From contig JAFGPY010000452.1 of assembly GCA_016935955.1 (NCBI GenBank), positions 1-25,643 on the forward strand: 25,643 nucleotides of DNA. Direction: 5' to 3'. This stretch comes from Planctomycetota bacterium. GTDB taxonomy: Bacteria > Planctomycetota > Phycisphaerae > FEN-1346 > JAACEH01. The notes beneath the pieces are model-generated. The model saw only the letters and a program-made list of their open reading frames with translations, did not search any database and had not been told where the DNA came from. Positions 15,164 to 23,501 of this stretch are shown here, in pieces; position 1 is the first letter of the stretch, and each line of letters opens with the position of its first letter. Position numbers and translations under genes: made by a program.

Positions 15164-16561
15164 ATGCTGGTGCTTTTCAGTGACATCCACCTTACCGATG
15201 GAACTTCCGGCGAGACGATCAACCAGGAAGCCTTTGACCTGTTCGCCGACCAGGTGGCCGAACTTGCCCGCAAGCGCCGGGCCGACGAGGTGCGCCTGGT
15301 GCTGCTGGGCGACGGGCTCGACCTGCTCCGCAGCAGCCTCTGGAACCGCGCCGCTGACGGCGTCCGGCCCTGGAGCCCGCCCAGCGCCAGGCAGCAGGCC
15401 ATCGTCGCTGAGATCACGGCCGCCATCCTCCGGGCCAACCGCCAGGCCTTCGACCACCTGTGCGACATCCCGCGTCGCGTCAGTTCGCGATGCCGCCTGT
15501 CGCGGTCCGACGTTTCGCTCGACTACGTCGTGGGCAACCACGACTGGCTCATCAACCGTTACGCGTCAACGCGACGGCTCGTCGCCGGCCGCCTCGACCT
15601 GCACAGCCGCTACGTCCGCCACGGATTCCCCGAAGTGTTCCATTCGCCGCGCGGCCAATACGACCTGCTCGCCCGCCACGGCGACATCTTCGACGGGCTG
15701 AACCGCGACCGCGCCGCCGGACTCGACGCTTCGAGTGTCGGCGACGCCATCGTCGTCGAGTTGCTGAACCGCTTCCCGATCGAGATGGCCCGCGAGTTGG
15801 CCGACCATCCCTCGGCCGACCGGATCGTCCGCCACCTGAAGGAGATCGACAACGTGCGGCCCTACAGCCAGGCGGCGGCTTGGATCGGCGGCGTGATGCG
15901 CGACCTCGGTCGCACCGACCGGCGGTTCCGCCTGGCGGCCCGGGCGGCGATGGCCCGCTGCGCCGAGCACTTCCTGAGGGACCCGGCCCTGCGGCAACTG
16001 GCCGACCACCTGTCGTGGCCGCGGAGGCAGTACCTGAGGTTCCTCGTCCGCCGCCTGTGGCGCAACGACATGAAGGTGGTGGACGCTTGGACCCAGCGAG
16101 GCCAGCGGCTGTGGGCCATGTGGCAACTGGCCCGCAACCGCACCGCCTCCGAGAACGCCGGCTACGCCGAATGCGCCGCCGCGGAACGGACTCCCGACGG
16201 ACGGCGGCCGCGACTGGTCGTCTACGGCCACACCCACGAGGTCGCCAGCGCACCGATCGGCTCGTTCGATCACGCCGACGCCGACGAACGGTTCTACCTG
16301 AACACCGGCACGTGGCGGACCGTCTGGGAGAAGTCGCTCGCCTCAGGCGACAACAGCCGCTTCTCGGCCTGGAAGGTCATGAGCTACGTCGTCGTCTACA
16401 ATCCTCGCGAGGGCTACGGCCGCCACGAGTTCGAGCTCTGGCACGGCAGCCTGAGAGATCGCACCGGCCTGGTCCAGGCATCCCGCGCCGTCCCGTCGCG
16501 GTCCAGTGTTCCCGCGGAGAACCTGTTCGACGAGCCCGAACCTGTTGCGAGCGCGAGGTGA
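15164..16561 (+). CDS. Calcineurin-like metallophosphoesterase
   Basis: 465 residues from the ATG at 15164. A second ATG at 15158 and a frame open to 14978 exist, but GAGAGA is properly spaced only for 15164, and the protein then starts straight at the first motif. Motifs: FSDIHL (Asp7, His9 region), LLGDGLD at 47-53, GNHDW at 124-128, RHGDIFDG at 171-178 and YGHTHE at 354-359, followed by FYLNTGTW. These are all the metal ligands of the two-metal phosphoesterase fold. A helical insert of about 150 residues lies before GHTH. No signal peptide, so it is cytoplasmic. It resembles LpxH-like UDP-diacylglucosamine hydrolases distantly; the substrate is undetermined. Its position before the pho/pst genes suggests phosphorus metabolism. 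Confidence 0.88.
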   Translation: MLVLFSDIHLTDGTSGETINQEAFDLFADQVAELARKRRADEVRLVLLGDGLDLLRSSLWNRAADGVRPWSPPSARQQAIVAEITAAILRANRQAFDHLCDIPRRVSSRCRLSRSDVSLDYVVGNHDWLINRYASTRRLVAGRLDLHSRYVRHGFPEVFHSPRGQYDLLARHGDIFDGLNRDRAAGLDASSVGDAIVVELLNRFPIEMARELADHPSADRIVRHLKEIDNVRPYSQAAAWIGGVMRDLGRTDRRFRLAARAAMARCAEHFLRDPALRQLADHLSWPRRQYLRFLVRRLWRNDMKVVDAWTQRGQRLWAMWQLARNRTASENAGYAECAAAERTPDGRRPRLVVYGHTHEVASAPIGSFDHADADERFYLNTGTWRTVWEKSLASGDNSRFSAWKVMSYVVVYNPREGYGRHEFELWHGSLRDRTGLVQASRAVPSRSSVPAENLFDEPEPVASAR

Positions 16562-16717
16562 CGGCAGGTGGCTCTCGTTGCTCAACTCGCGCGCCATCGG
16601 AGAGGCACAGGCCTTCCGTTTGGGACGTTCCCAGCCGACCGGGCCCATCTGGACTCTGGCCGCCGAGCCCGTGACCTGCTAGAGTAACGGGGTGCACGCT
16701 GCAATGTGGAGGTTCGC

Positions 16718-17389
16718 ATGCGAACGTACGTCGCCGAGGCGATGGGCACCTTTGCCCTGGTCTTCGCCGGGTGCGGTGCGGTTGTTGTCAACGACGCCAC
16801 GGGCGCTTTGGGGCACGTCGGCGTGTCGCTCGTATTCGGCCTTGTGGTCATGGCGATGATCTACTCGGTCGGGAATGTCAGCGGGGCGCACCTGAATCCG
16901 GCGGTGACGCTGGGCTTCTGGGCCGCCCGACGATTGCGGATCGGCCTGGTGCCGCGCTATGTTCTGGCCCAGTGCCTTGGTGCCGTGGCCGGAGCCGCTT
17001 TGCTGCGGGTGCTGTTCCCTGACAGTGCCACGCTCGGCACCACCGTGCCGGCCGGTGTGCCCTGGCAGTCCTTTCTGCTGGAGGTCGTGCTGACCTTTCT
17101 GCTGATGGTCGTGATCCTGAACGTCTCTACCGGCGCCATGGAGAAGGGAATCATGGCCGGTGTCGCGGTCGGAGGCACCATCGCTCTGGAGGCCCTCTTC
17201 GGCGGTCCTGTAAGTGGGGCGTCGATGAACCCGGCACGAAGCCTCGGCCCCGCCCTGATGGCCTGGCGGCTGGACCACCTGTGGATCTATCTGGCGGCAC
17301 CGGTCCTCGGGGCGCTGGCGGCCTCCAGAACGTGCTCCTACATTCAAGGCCCCGACTGCTGTCGGGCGCCGACGAACGATCCCGGATGA
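16718..17389 (+). CDS. MIP family channel (aquaporin/glycerol facilitator type)
   Basis: 223 residues from the ATG at 16718, chosen because GGAGG ends 5 bases before it; a GTG at 16706 would include that site. Six membrane helices and both NPA boxes are present: SGAHLNPAV with Asn60 and SGASMNPAR with Asn171. By ungapped alignment around the NPA boxes to E. coli AqpZ, the selectivity filter is Phe40, Ala159, Ala168 and Arg174. AqpZ has Phe, His, Thr, Arg, so this pore lacks the water-specific histidine and should be wider. It could pass small neutral solutes. The last 20 residues are Cys-rich. It sits alone between the phosphoesterase and the pho region. Confidence 0.93.
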   Translation: MRTYVAEAMGTFALVFAGCGAVVVNDATGALGHVGVSLVFGLVVMAMIYSVGNVSGAHLNPAVTLGFWAARRLRIGLVPRYVLAQCLGAVAGAALLRVLFPDSATLGTTVPAGVPWQSFLLEVVLTFLLMVVILNVSTGAMEKGIMAGVAVGGTIALEALFGGPVSGASMNPARSLGPALMAWRLDHLWIYLAAPVLGALAASRTCSYIQGPDCCRAPTNDPG

Positions 17390-17509
17390 CCGCTCGGCAA
17401 CGCACGCCTGTCTGATCACAGGACAAAGCTGCTTGCGTACCGTCCCGCCTCTGCGTATAGTCATCTCCGGGCGATACTGGCCGCTCTTCGCGCGATCACA
17501 CAATCTCGA

Positions 17510-17652
17510 TTGAGCGCGGGTGAGGACACTGCTGTTGCGGTGCGCTCCTCAGACGTACACGTGGTCAGCCCGAGGCGCAAGCTTGTCCCCTCGGCAAGTA
17601 TGTCGAGACCGTTTGCGGGGTCGGTTATCAATTCAAGGATTTTCACCCATGA
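17510..17652 (+). pseudogene. phoB: Truncated, frameshifted 3' end of a phoB-type response regulator
   Basis: Two frames together spell the end of an OmpR/PhoB winged-helix domain. Frame one (17540-17584) reads VRSSDVHVVSPRRKL, matching the recognition helix RTVDVHVxRLRRKL. Frame two (17587-17652) reads PLGKYVETVCGVGYQF then KDFHP and TGA, matching the C-terminal wing (YIETVxGVGYRF). Only two bases (GT) separate the halves where three are needed, so one base has been lost. The receiver domain is absent: fewer than 130 bases separate this from the aquaporin stop. The TGA overlaps the phoR start as ATGA, the normal coupling of intact phoB-phoR pairs. PhoR here therefore has no cis-encoded partner. 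Confidence 0.78.
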
Positions 17653-19487
17653 CAAAGCGGCGACTCGTCTGGAAGCTCTACTGGACGTACTTGATCGTCA
17701 TCCTTCTGTGCTCGCTGGCCATCGGCGGCAATGCCGTGTTCCGCGTCGAACCCTTCTATAAGCCTGCCAAGGCAAGCGAACTGACGCGTATTGCGCGGCT
17801 GATCGAGCAGCCTGTCCGCGCTGCACTGATGACGGTTGATGTCGCCGACATCACGCACCCCACCGACGAGGAGACGCGACGCATCGTCGAAGTGGTCGAG
17901 CCGCTGGTCGACCGTCTGGGGGAGAAGGCCGAGGCCCGCATCACCGTCATCCTCTGCGACGGCCGCGTCGTCGGCGATTCCGAGAAGAATCCCCTGGACA
18001 TGGAATTGCACAAGGATCGCCCCGAGATTCAGGCGGCCTACGGTGGCCAGGTCGGCCAGCAGACACGGCTCAGTCCCACGCTGCGCATCGACATGCTCTA
18101 CGTGGCTACCCCCCTGAAGCAGGACGGGGACATCGTGGCCGTCATCCGGACCTCGCTACCGCTGACGGAGCTGGCTGATACGATGGCTTCGCTGACTCAC
18201 GGTATCATTATCGGCGTGGCGACCGTGGCGGCCATGACGGCCCTGCTGGCCCTGGTCATCAGCTACCGCATCAGCAGGCCGCTGGGAGAGATGCGCCAGA
18301 GCGCCGAGTTCTTCGCCCAGGGCAACTTTTCGCACAAGCTGTCAACGGACCAGGATACCGACGAGGTCAGCGGTCTGGCCGAGGCCCTCAACACGATGGC
18401 CGATCAGCTCGACCGCCGTATTCGCACCGTCACGCGGCAGCAGCGGGAACTGGCCGCCGTCCTGTCGAGCATGACCGAGGGCGTCCTGGCCGTCGACGGC
18501 GACCAACGGATCATCAGCATCAACGAGGCGGCGGCCGCCATGTTCTCGATCGTCGACGCCTCGTCGGTACAGGGGCGCAAGCTGTCGGAGACGATCGGCG
18601 ACCCCGAGCTGCGGGACTTCGCCCACCGGATCTGGGTCTGGCGGGAGTCCGGTGAGACGGAGTTGGCCGTCGGCTCTGGCACCGGCCTGAAACGGCTGGA
18701 AGTCCACGGCAGCGTGCTCCGCGACGCCGACGATCAGGAGATCGGCGTGCTGCTCATGCTCCGCGACGTGACGCACCTGCGGCACCTCGAAGGCGTGCGA
18801 CGCGACTTCGTGGCCAACGTCTCCCACGAGTTGAAGACGCCGATCACGTCGATCCAGGGCTTCGTAGAGACACTTCGTGAGGGAGCCATCGCCGACCGCG
18901 AGAACGCCGACCGCTTCCTGGGCATCATTGCTCGCCAGGCCGATCGCCTCAGTGCCATCATCGACGACCTGCTGAGCCTGTCGAGGCTTCAGCAGGAAGG
19001 CGAGAAGGGCGAGGTCGAGGTCGGCGCAGTCGATTTTCGCGACGTCATCCAGGCGGCTGTCACCCTCTGCCAGGCCAAAGCCGCCGAGCGGCAGATCACG
19101 GTGACCGTCGAGTGCCCGTCGCCACTCAGGGCGCGGGTCAACTCGCAGCTCATCGAACAGGCCCTGTCAAACCTGCTGGACAACGCCGTCAAATACAGCG
19201 AGCCGGGACAAAGCGTTGCCGTCCGGGCCGCCCCGAGTGGCGACGACCTGATCATCGACGTCGTCGACCACGGTTGCGGCATCCCTCACGAGCACCAGGG
19301 GCGGATCTTCGAACGCTTCTACCGCGTTGACAAGGCCCGCAGCCGAAGCCTTGGCGGCACCGGTCTGGGGCTGGCCATCGTCAAGCACATTGCCCAGGCC
19401 CACGGCGGCCGCGTCTCCCTCGTCAGTACCCCGGGGCAGGGGAGTACCTTTACCATCCACCTGCCCGGCGCCTGTGCGACAGAGTAG
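17649..19487 (+). CDS. phoR: PhoR-type sensor histidine kinase
   Basis: 612 residues from the ATG at 17649, which has AAGGAT 8 bases upstream. A longer frame back to 17520 is not the start, because that region is the phoB remnant. Order: membrane helix 11-30, periplasmic sensor 31-185, helix 186-206, HAMP 205-258, PAS 262-380, HisKA with phospho-acceptor His393 in FVANVSHELKTPITS, and HATPase with N-box LLDNAVKY at 509-516, G1 DHGCGIP and G2 GGTGLGLAIVKH. It phosphorylates a PhoB-like regulator and is controlled through PhoU and the Pst transporter. The large periplasmic domain goes beyond E. coli PhoR, which lacks one, but is common in other phyla. Confidence 0.93.
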   Translation: MTKRRLVWKLYWTYLIVILLCSLAIGGNAVFRVEPFYKPAKASELTRIARLIEQPVRAALMTVDVADITHPTDEETRRIVEVVEPLVDRLGEKAEARITVILCDGRVVGDSEKNPLDMELHKDRPEIQAAYGGQVGQQTRLSPTLRIDMLYVATPLKQDGDIVAVIRTSLPLTELADTMASLTHGIIIGVATVAAMTALLALVISYRISRPLGEMRQSAEFFAQGNFSHKLSTDQDTDEVSGLAEALNTMADQLDRRIRTVTRQQRELAAVLSSMTEGVLAVDGDQRIISINEAAAAMFSIVDASSVQGRKLSETIGDPELRDFAHRIWVWRESGETELAVGSGTGLKRLEVHGSVLRDADDQEIGVLLMLRDVTHLRHLEGVRRDFVANVSHELKTPITSIQGFVETLREGAIADRENADRFLGIIARQADRLSAIIDDLLSLSRLQQEGEKGEVEVGAVDFRDVIQAAVTLCQAKAAERQITVTVECPSPLRARVNSQLIEQALSNLLDNAVKYSEPGQSVAVRAAPSGDDLIIDVVDHGCGIPHEHQGRIFERFYRVDKARSRSLGGTGLGLAIVKHIAQAHGGRVSLVSTPGQGSTFTIHLPGACATE

Positions 19488-19623
19488 TTGAATTCAGCGT
19501 CTTTGCCGGCACTGCGGTCTGCGGTGTATATAAGCCATTTGGGCACGGGGCGTGCCGGCCGCTTCGCCACAAATTGACGCAATTTGAGCGAAAACCAAAC
19601 GGGAACCACATCGCCGGTTAATT

Positions 19624-19667
19624 CTTAACACAAACCTAACGCGTCCGGCGGCCGCTCAAGGTATCAT
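19624..19667 (+). promoter_or_regulatory. Candidate Pho box and -10 element of pstS
   Basis: CTTAACA (19624-19630) and CCTAACG (19635-19641) form a direct repeat of 7 bases with a 4-base AT-rich spacer (CAAA). This is the 11-base period of PhoB/PhoP boxes. A good -10 hexamer, TATCAT, follows at 19662-19667, and the pstS ribosome site is at 19711. Upstream, 19571-19590 carries two similar 10-mers (AAATTGACGC, AATTTGAGCG), possibly extra regulator contacts. It fits induction of the pst genes by phosphate starvation. The half-sites differ from the E. coli CTGTCAT consensus. Confidence 0.5.
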
Positions 19668-19724
19668 TCCCAGCTGCTCGAAGGAATCACGAACGTGGAC
19701 ACGGAGCAAGAAGGAGGCGCGGGT

Positions 19725-20684
19725 ATGGAACGAGCCAAGACGGTGCTTTGCAGGGTCGCCACGGCGGCCGCCCTGATGGCCGCCATAGTGGTTTTTGCAG
19801 GGGTGGCCGGTTGCGGCAAATCCCAGGGCGAGAAGGAACTGGGTGCGACCGCCGGCAGCGGCGGATCGCAGGCCAAGGAGAAAGCCTCGACGGTCATCCA
19901 GAACTGCGGGTCGGACACGATGGTGAACCTGGCCCAGATGTGGGCCGAGGAGTACCGCAAGGTCGAACCCACGGTGTCGGTCGAGGTCTCGGGCGGCGGC
20001 TCGGGCGTGGGCATCAGCAACCTGATGAAGGGCCTGGTGACCATCGCTAATGCCAGCCGGGACATGACCGAGTCGGAAAGGGAGCAGACCCGGAAGAACA
20101 CCGGCAAGGACCCGGTGGAAGTTGTCGTGGGCTACGACGCCATTGCCATTTACGCCCATAAGGACAATCCAGTTCAGGAACTCACCATGGCCGACCTTGC
20201 CGGAATCTACGGCGAGGATGGCCACCTGACCAAGTGGTCGCAGTTGGGGATCACGGTGTCGCCGGACGAGATCGTCGTGGTGAGCCGGCAGAACAGCTCG
20301 GGAACGTACGCTTTCTTCCGGGAGCACGTGCTGAACAAGAAACGGTTTCGATCGGGCATGCCGAGCATGGCCGGGTCAAAGGATGTGGTGGACCTGGTGG
20401 GCAAGACCCTTGGGGCCATCGGCTACAGTGGCATGGGCTACAAGACCGACGACGTGAAGTTCGTGAATCTGTCGGCCAAGAAAGGGGAGCCTGCCTATGC
20501 TCCGACGCTGGAGAACGTCAGGGACAAGCACTATGCCCTGGCCCGGACGTTGAACATCTACACATTGGGCCAGGCCCAGGGCGAAGTCAAGAAGTACATC
20601 GACTGGATCCTCTCGCCGGCCGGTCAGGACATCGTCAGGAAGGCCGGCTACATTGCGGTGGACGATTTGAAGAGCGTCCAGTAA
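19725..20684 (+). CDS. pstS: Phosphate ABC transporter substrate-binding lipoprotein
   Basis: 319 residues from the ATG at 19725, preceded by AAGGAGG at a spacing of 7. The GTG at 19695 would place that Shine-Dalgarno inside the gene. Lipoprotein signal with Cys30 (FAGVAGC), then a Gly/Ser/Lys-rich linker. Phosphate-site motifs are present: CGSDTMVNL at 61-69, SGGGSGVGISNL at 89-100, ANASRDMTESE at 108-118, and RQNSSGTYAFF at 188-198. The end YIDWILSPAGQDIVRKAGY is typical. It captures phosphate at the outer face of the inner membrane for PstCA. It is the first gene of the transporter set and has its own likely promoter. Confidence 0.96.
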   Translation: MERAKTVLCRVATAAALMAAIVVFAGVAGCGKSQGEKELGATAGSGGSQAKEKASTVIQNCGSDTMVNLAQMWAEEYRKVEPTVSVEVSGGGSGVGISNLMKGLVTIANASRDMTESEREQTRKNTGKDPVEVVVGYDAIAIYAHKDNPVQELTMADLAGIYGEDGHLTKWSQLGITVSPDEIVVVSRQNSSGTYAFFREHVLNKKRFRSGMPSMAGSKDVVDLVGKTLGAIGYSGMGYKTDDVKFVNLSAKKGEPAYAPTLENVRDKHYALARTLNIYTLGQAQGEVKKYIDWILSPAGQDIVRKAGYIAVDDLKSVQ

Positions 20685-20711
20685 TGATGCTTACGTTCCC
20701 GGAGCCAGGAC

Positions 20712-21749
20712 GTGCCGCCAGACAATGATCCCGCACTGCAGCCGCAGCGATCAACAGGGACCCAAGGCGCTGCGCGGACCGAAGGCCGCCAGCATCGCTC
20801 GGCCGCCCGGCGGCTGTGGCAGTCGCTGAGCGAGCGAACCATCGTCGCCCTGATCACCCTCTGTGGCATCAGTGCCATTCTTTTCGTCTTCGGCATCTTC
20901 TTCTTTGTCTTTCGTGAAGGCTATCCGTTCCTTCTCGACGGCTTCGACGCCCACGAGTTCTTCCTGACCAAGATCTGGGACCCCACGGCCGAGACCGACA
21001 AGCGGTTCGGTATCCTGGCCATGATCATCGGCACGGGGTGCGTGACGCTGTTGGCCATGGTCTTTGCGGTGCCGTTCGGGTTGGGCACGGCCGTGTTCAT
21101 CTCGGAGGTCTGCGGCAGGAAGACGCGCGAGGCGCTGAAGATCATGATCGAGATGTTGGCGGCCATCCCGTCGATCGTCTGGGGATTCATCGCCATGATG
21201 GTCGTCGGCCCGATCATTCAGTGGGCCACCGGGGCACCCATCGGGCTCAACGTGCTCAATGGCGGGCTCGTGGTGGGTCTGATGAGTGTGCCCGTGGTGG
21301 TCTCGATTGCCGAAGATGCCATCCGGGCGGTGCCCGATACGTTTCGCGAGGCGGCGGAGGCCCTGGGGGCCACGCGCTGGCAGATTGTGTATCGCGTCAT
21401 CTTCCCGGCGGGAAAGAACGGCCTGTTGGCGGCCGTGCTGCTGGGCGTCGGCCGGGCCATCGGCGAGACCATGGCCGTGCTGATGGCCACGGGCAACTCG
21501 ATCAACGTTCCGTTTGACGGCAAGGCGCCGTTCTTCCATCCGCTCGAGGCCATTCAGACGCTGACCTCGACGATCACCGCCGAACTGGGCGAGGCCCCGC
21601 GCATCGAGCCGCTGGCCAATGGCACGTACCCCGCGGAAGCCCACCACTACCAGGCACTGTTCGTCATCGGCGTGGTGCTGTTCGCCATCACTTTCCTGAT
21701 CAACCTGACGGCGGACCTGATCGTCAAGGGCATCCGGAACAAGAAATGA
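20712..21749 (+). CDS. pstC: Phosphate ABC transporter permease PstC
   Basis: 345 residues from a GTG with GGAG 7 bases upstream. A cytoplasmic N-tail of about 40 residues rich in Arg/Gln precedes six membrane helices. The coupling (EAA) loop is VPDTFREAAEALGATRWQ, the site that docks on an ATPase subunit, and GRAIGETMAVLMATGN is a PstC hallmark. It pairs with PstA to form the phosphate channel. The stop overlaps the pstA start as ATGA, so the two are made together. Confidence 0.95.
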   Translation: MPPDNDPALQPQRSTGTQGAARTEGRQHRSAARRLWQSLSERTIVALITLCGISAILFVFGIFFFVFREGYPFLLDGFDAHEFFLTKIWDPTAETDKRFGILAMIIGTGCVTLLAMVFAVPFGLGTAVFISEVCGRKTREALKIMIEMLAAIPSIVWGFIAMMVVGPIIQWATGAPIGLNVLNGGLVVGLMSVPVVVSIAEDAIRAVPDTFREAAEALGATRWQIVYRVIFPAGKNGLLAAVLLGVGRAIGETMAVLMATGNSINVPFDGKAPFFHPLEAIQTLTSTITAELGEAPRIEPLANGTYPAEAHHYQALFVIGVVLFAITFLINLTADLIVKGIRNKK

Positions 21750-22726
21750 GCCGATCACCGCACATCCTCGAATCGACAATGCCAGAGCCCCAAGGGCCGT
21801 GGGACGGGCTGGACGAGGCGGCCGCGGCGGAGGTCGCGCGGCTCTTCACGGCCACGCGCCACACGCGACGCAAACTCCGCAACCAGAGAATCGCCGACCT
21901 CGTCTTCGGAGCCATGGCCGTTATCATCCTGATTCCGCTGGTGCTCATTCTGGGCTACCTGCTGGTGCGGGCACTGCCGGTGCTGTCATGGGACTTCATC
22001 GTCCAGTCGCCGACCAACGGGATGCGTGAGGGGGGCATCTGGCCGGCCCTTGTCGGCACGGTCTACCTGGTGGTGTTCTCGCTGCTCGCGGCGGCGCCAG
22101 TCGGCGTGCTGGCGGGCATCTACCTGAACGAGTTCGCGCGGGAGAACTGGTTCACGCGGATTGTCAACCTGGCCGTGGTGAATCTGGCGGGTGTGCCGAG
22201 TATCGTTCACGCCCTGTTCGGGGTAGGGGCGTTTGTCCTCTTCGCCGGTCTGGGCAAGAGCGTCCTGGCCGCCTCGCTGACCCTGGCCATCATGACCCTT
22301 CCGGTGATCATCGTGGCCACAAAAGAAGCTTTGTCTTCCGTGCCCAAGGCCTTCCGCGAGGCCTGCTGGAACCTGGGAGCCAGCCGCTGGCAGGTCATTC
22401 GTTCGATCGTCTTGCCGAATTCCATCAGCGGCATCCTTACGGGGGTGATCCTGGCGGTCTGTCGCGCGGCCGGGGAGACGGCGCCGGTCATGTTGACCGG
22501 GGCGGTCTTCTATAAGGAAGTCGCTGGCGGCGACCTGTTCCCGTATCGCCTGGATGAACAGTGCATGGCCTTGTCGTACCACGTGTTCACGCTGTCAACG
22601 CAGGTGCCCGGCGTGCCGGAGGCGCAGCTCTACGGGACGGCCGTGGTGCTGCTGGGCTTCGTTCTGGTCTTCAACAGCGCCGCCATCGTCCTGCGCGTGC
22701 GGTTGCGGTCTCGCAAGAAGTGGTAG
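21746..22726 (+). CDS. pstA: Phosphate ABC transporter permease PstA
   Basis: 326 residues. The ATG at 21746 overlaps the pstC stop; an alternative ATG lies at 21779. About 50 cytoplasmic residues (PEPQGPWDGLDEAAAAEVAR) come before six membrane helices. The coupling loop is VPKAFREACWNLGASRWQ, and CRAAGETAPVMLTGAVFY is the PstA signature. The coupling loops of PstA and PstC are clearly different, which would let each prefer a different one of the two unequal PstB subunits encoded next. That pairing is inference. Confidence 0.95.
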   Translation: MSRSPHILESTMPEPQGPWDGLDEAAAAEVARLFTATRHTRRKLRNQRIADLVFGAMAVIILIPLVLILGYLLVRALPVLSWDFIVQSPTNGMREGGIWPALVGTVYLVVFSLLAAAPVGVLAGIYLNEFARENWFTRIVNLAVVNLAGVPSIVHALFGVGAFVLFAGLGKSVLAASLTLAIMTLPVIIVATKEALSSVPKAFREACWNLGASRWQVIRSIVLPNSISGILTGVILAVCRAAGETAPVMLTGAVFYKEVAGGDLFPYRLDEQCMALSYHVFTLSTQVPGVPEAQLYGTAVVLLGFVLVFNSAAIVLRVRLRSRKKW

Positions 22727-22730
22727 AGTC

Positions 22731-23495
22731 ATGAACGGCGACAACCACAAGATCGTCATTCGCGATCTCTCCGTGCGATACGGTCGCAAGGAAGTGCTGT
22801 CCGAGGTCTCGTTCAGCGTGCCGGCTAACGGCATCTTCGCGATCATCGGGCCGGCCAACTCGGGCAAGACGACGCTGCTCAAGTGCGTCAACCGCACCAT
22901 CGAGTTGACGCCGGGGGCTTCGACACAGGGCACGGTGCTGATTGACGGCCAGGACGTCCTGGGTATCCGCGACGTGTACGAGTTGCGCCGGCGAATCGGC
23001 ATGGTCTTCCCGCTGCCGGTGGGATTGCCTCTTTCGATCTATGACAACGTGGCCTACGCCCCGAGGATGGGCGGTCAGCGGAACCGGACCGAGCTCGACC
23101 AGATCGTCGAGCGGTGTCTGCGGCAAGCCGCACTGTGGGACGAAGTCAAGGATCGCCTGAAGTCCCTGGGCACCATGCTTTCCGGAGGGCAACAGCAACG
23201 GCTGACCATCGCCCGAGCCTTGTCGCACGATCCGGAAATCCTCTGCCTGGACGAGTTCTCCATCGCCATTGACCCGGTGACCACCATGCGGATCGAGGAC
23301 GTGCTGCTGCAGCTTAAGGAGAACATGACCATTGTGCTGGTCACCAACCTCGTGCAACAGGCGCGGCGTCTGGGCGATCGGACCTGCTTCATCAATGAAG
23401 GGCAAGTCGTCCAGGAGGGCGATACCGAGATGATGTTCTCGGAAGATCCGGGCAACCAGTTGACCTACGACTACGTTCACGGAGTCTTCGGATAA
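22731..23495 (+). CDS. pstB: Phosphate ABC transporter ATPase 1, Q-loop and H-loop degenerate
   Basis: 254 residues, starting 4 bases after the pstA stop. Walker A GPANSGKTT (40-48), signature LSGGQ (150-154) and Walker B CLDE (172-175, with the catalytic Glu175) are intact. Two otherwise near-invariant residues are changed. The Q-loop Gln is Pro94 (MVFPLPVGLP instead of MVFQKPNPFP), and the H-loop His is Asn206 (VTNLVQQA instead of VTHNMQQA). The D-loop is IAID (178-181) rather than SALD. Length and the ending TYDYVHGVFG are normal for PstB. The frame is undamaged, so it is not a pseudogene. On its own it should hydrolyse ATP poorly; see the second PstB, whose defects are complementary. Confidence 0.93.
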   Translation: MNGDNHKIVIRDLSVRYGRKEVLSEVSFSVPANGIFAIIGPANSGKTTLLKCVNRTIELTPGASTQGTVLIDGQDVLGIRDVYELRRRIGMVFPLPVGLPLSIYDNVAYAPRMGGQRNRTELDQIVERCLRQAALWDEVKDRLKSLGTMLSGGQQQRLTIARALSHDPEILCLDEFSIAIDPVTTMRIEDVLLQLKENMTIVLVTNLVQQARRLGDRTCFINEGQVVQEGDTEMMFSEDPGNQLTYDYVHGVFG

Positions 23496-23501
23496 GCCAA
23501 C

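Noticed and set aside
17520..17648. N-terminal extension of PhoR
   Set aside because: The upstream frame contains the phoB remnant, and the ATG at 17649 has a good ribosome binding site directly before the membrane helix.
19505..19559. 8-bp inverted repeat (GCCGGCAC / GTGCCGGC) after phoR as a terminator
   Set aside because: The arms are 39 bases apart, no T-run follows and such GC words are common here; too weak to call.
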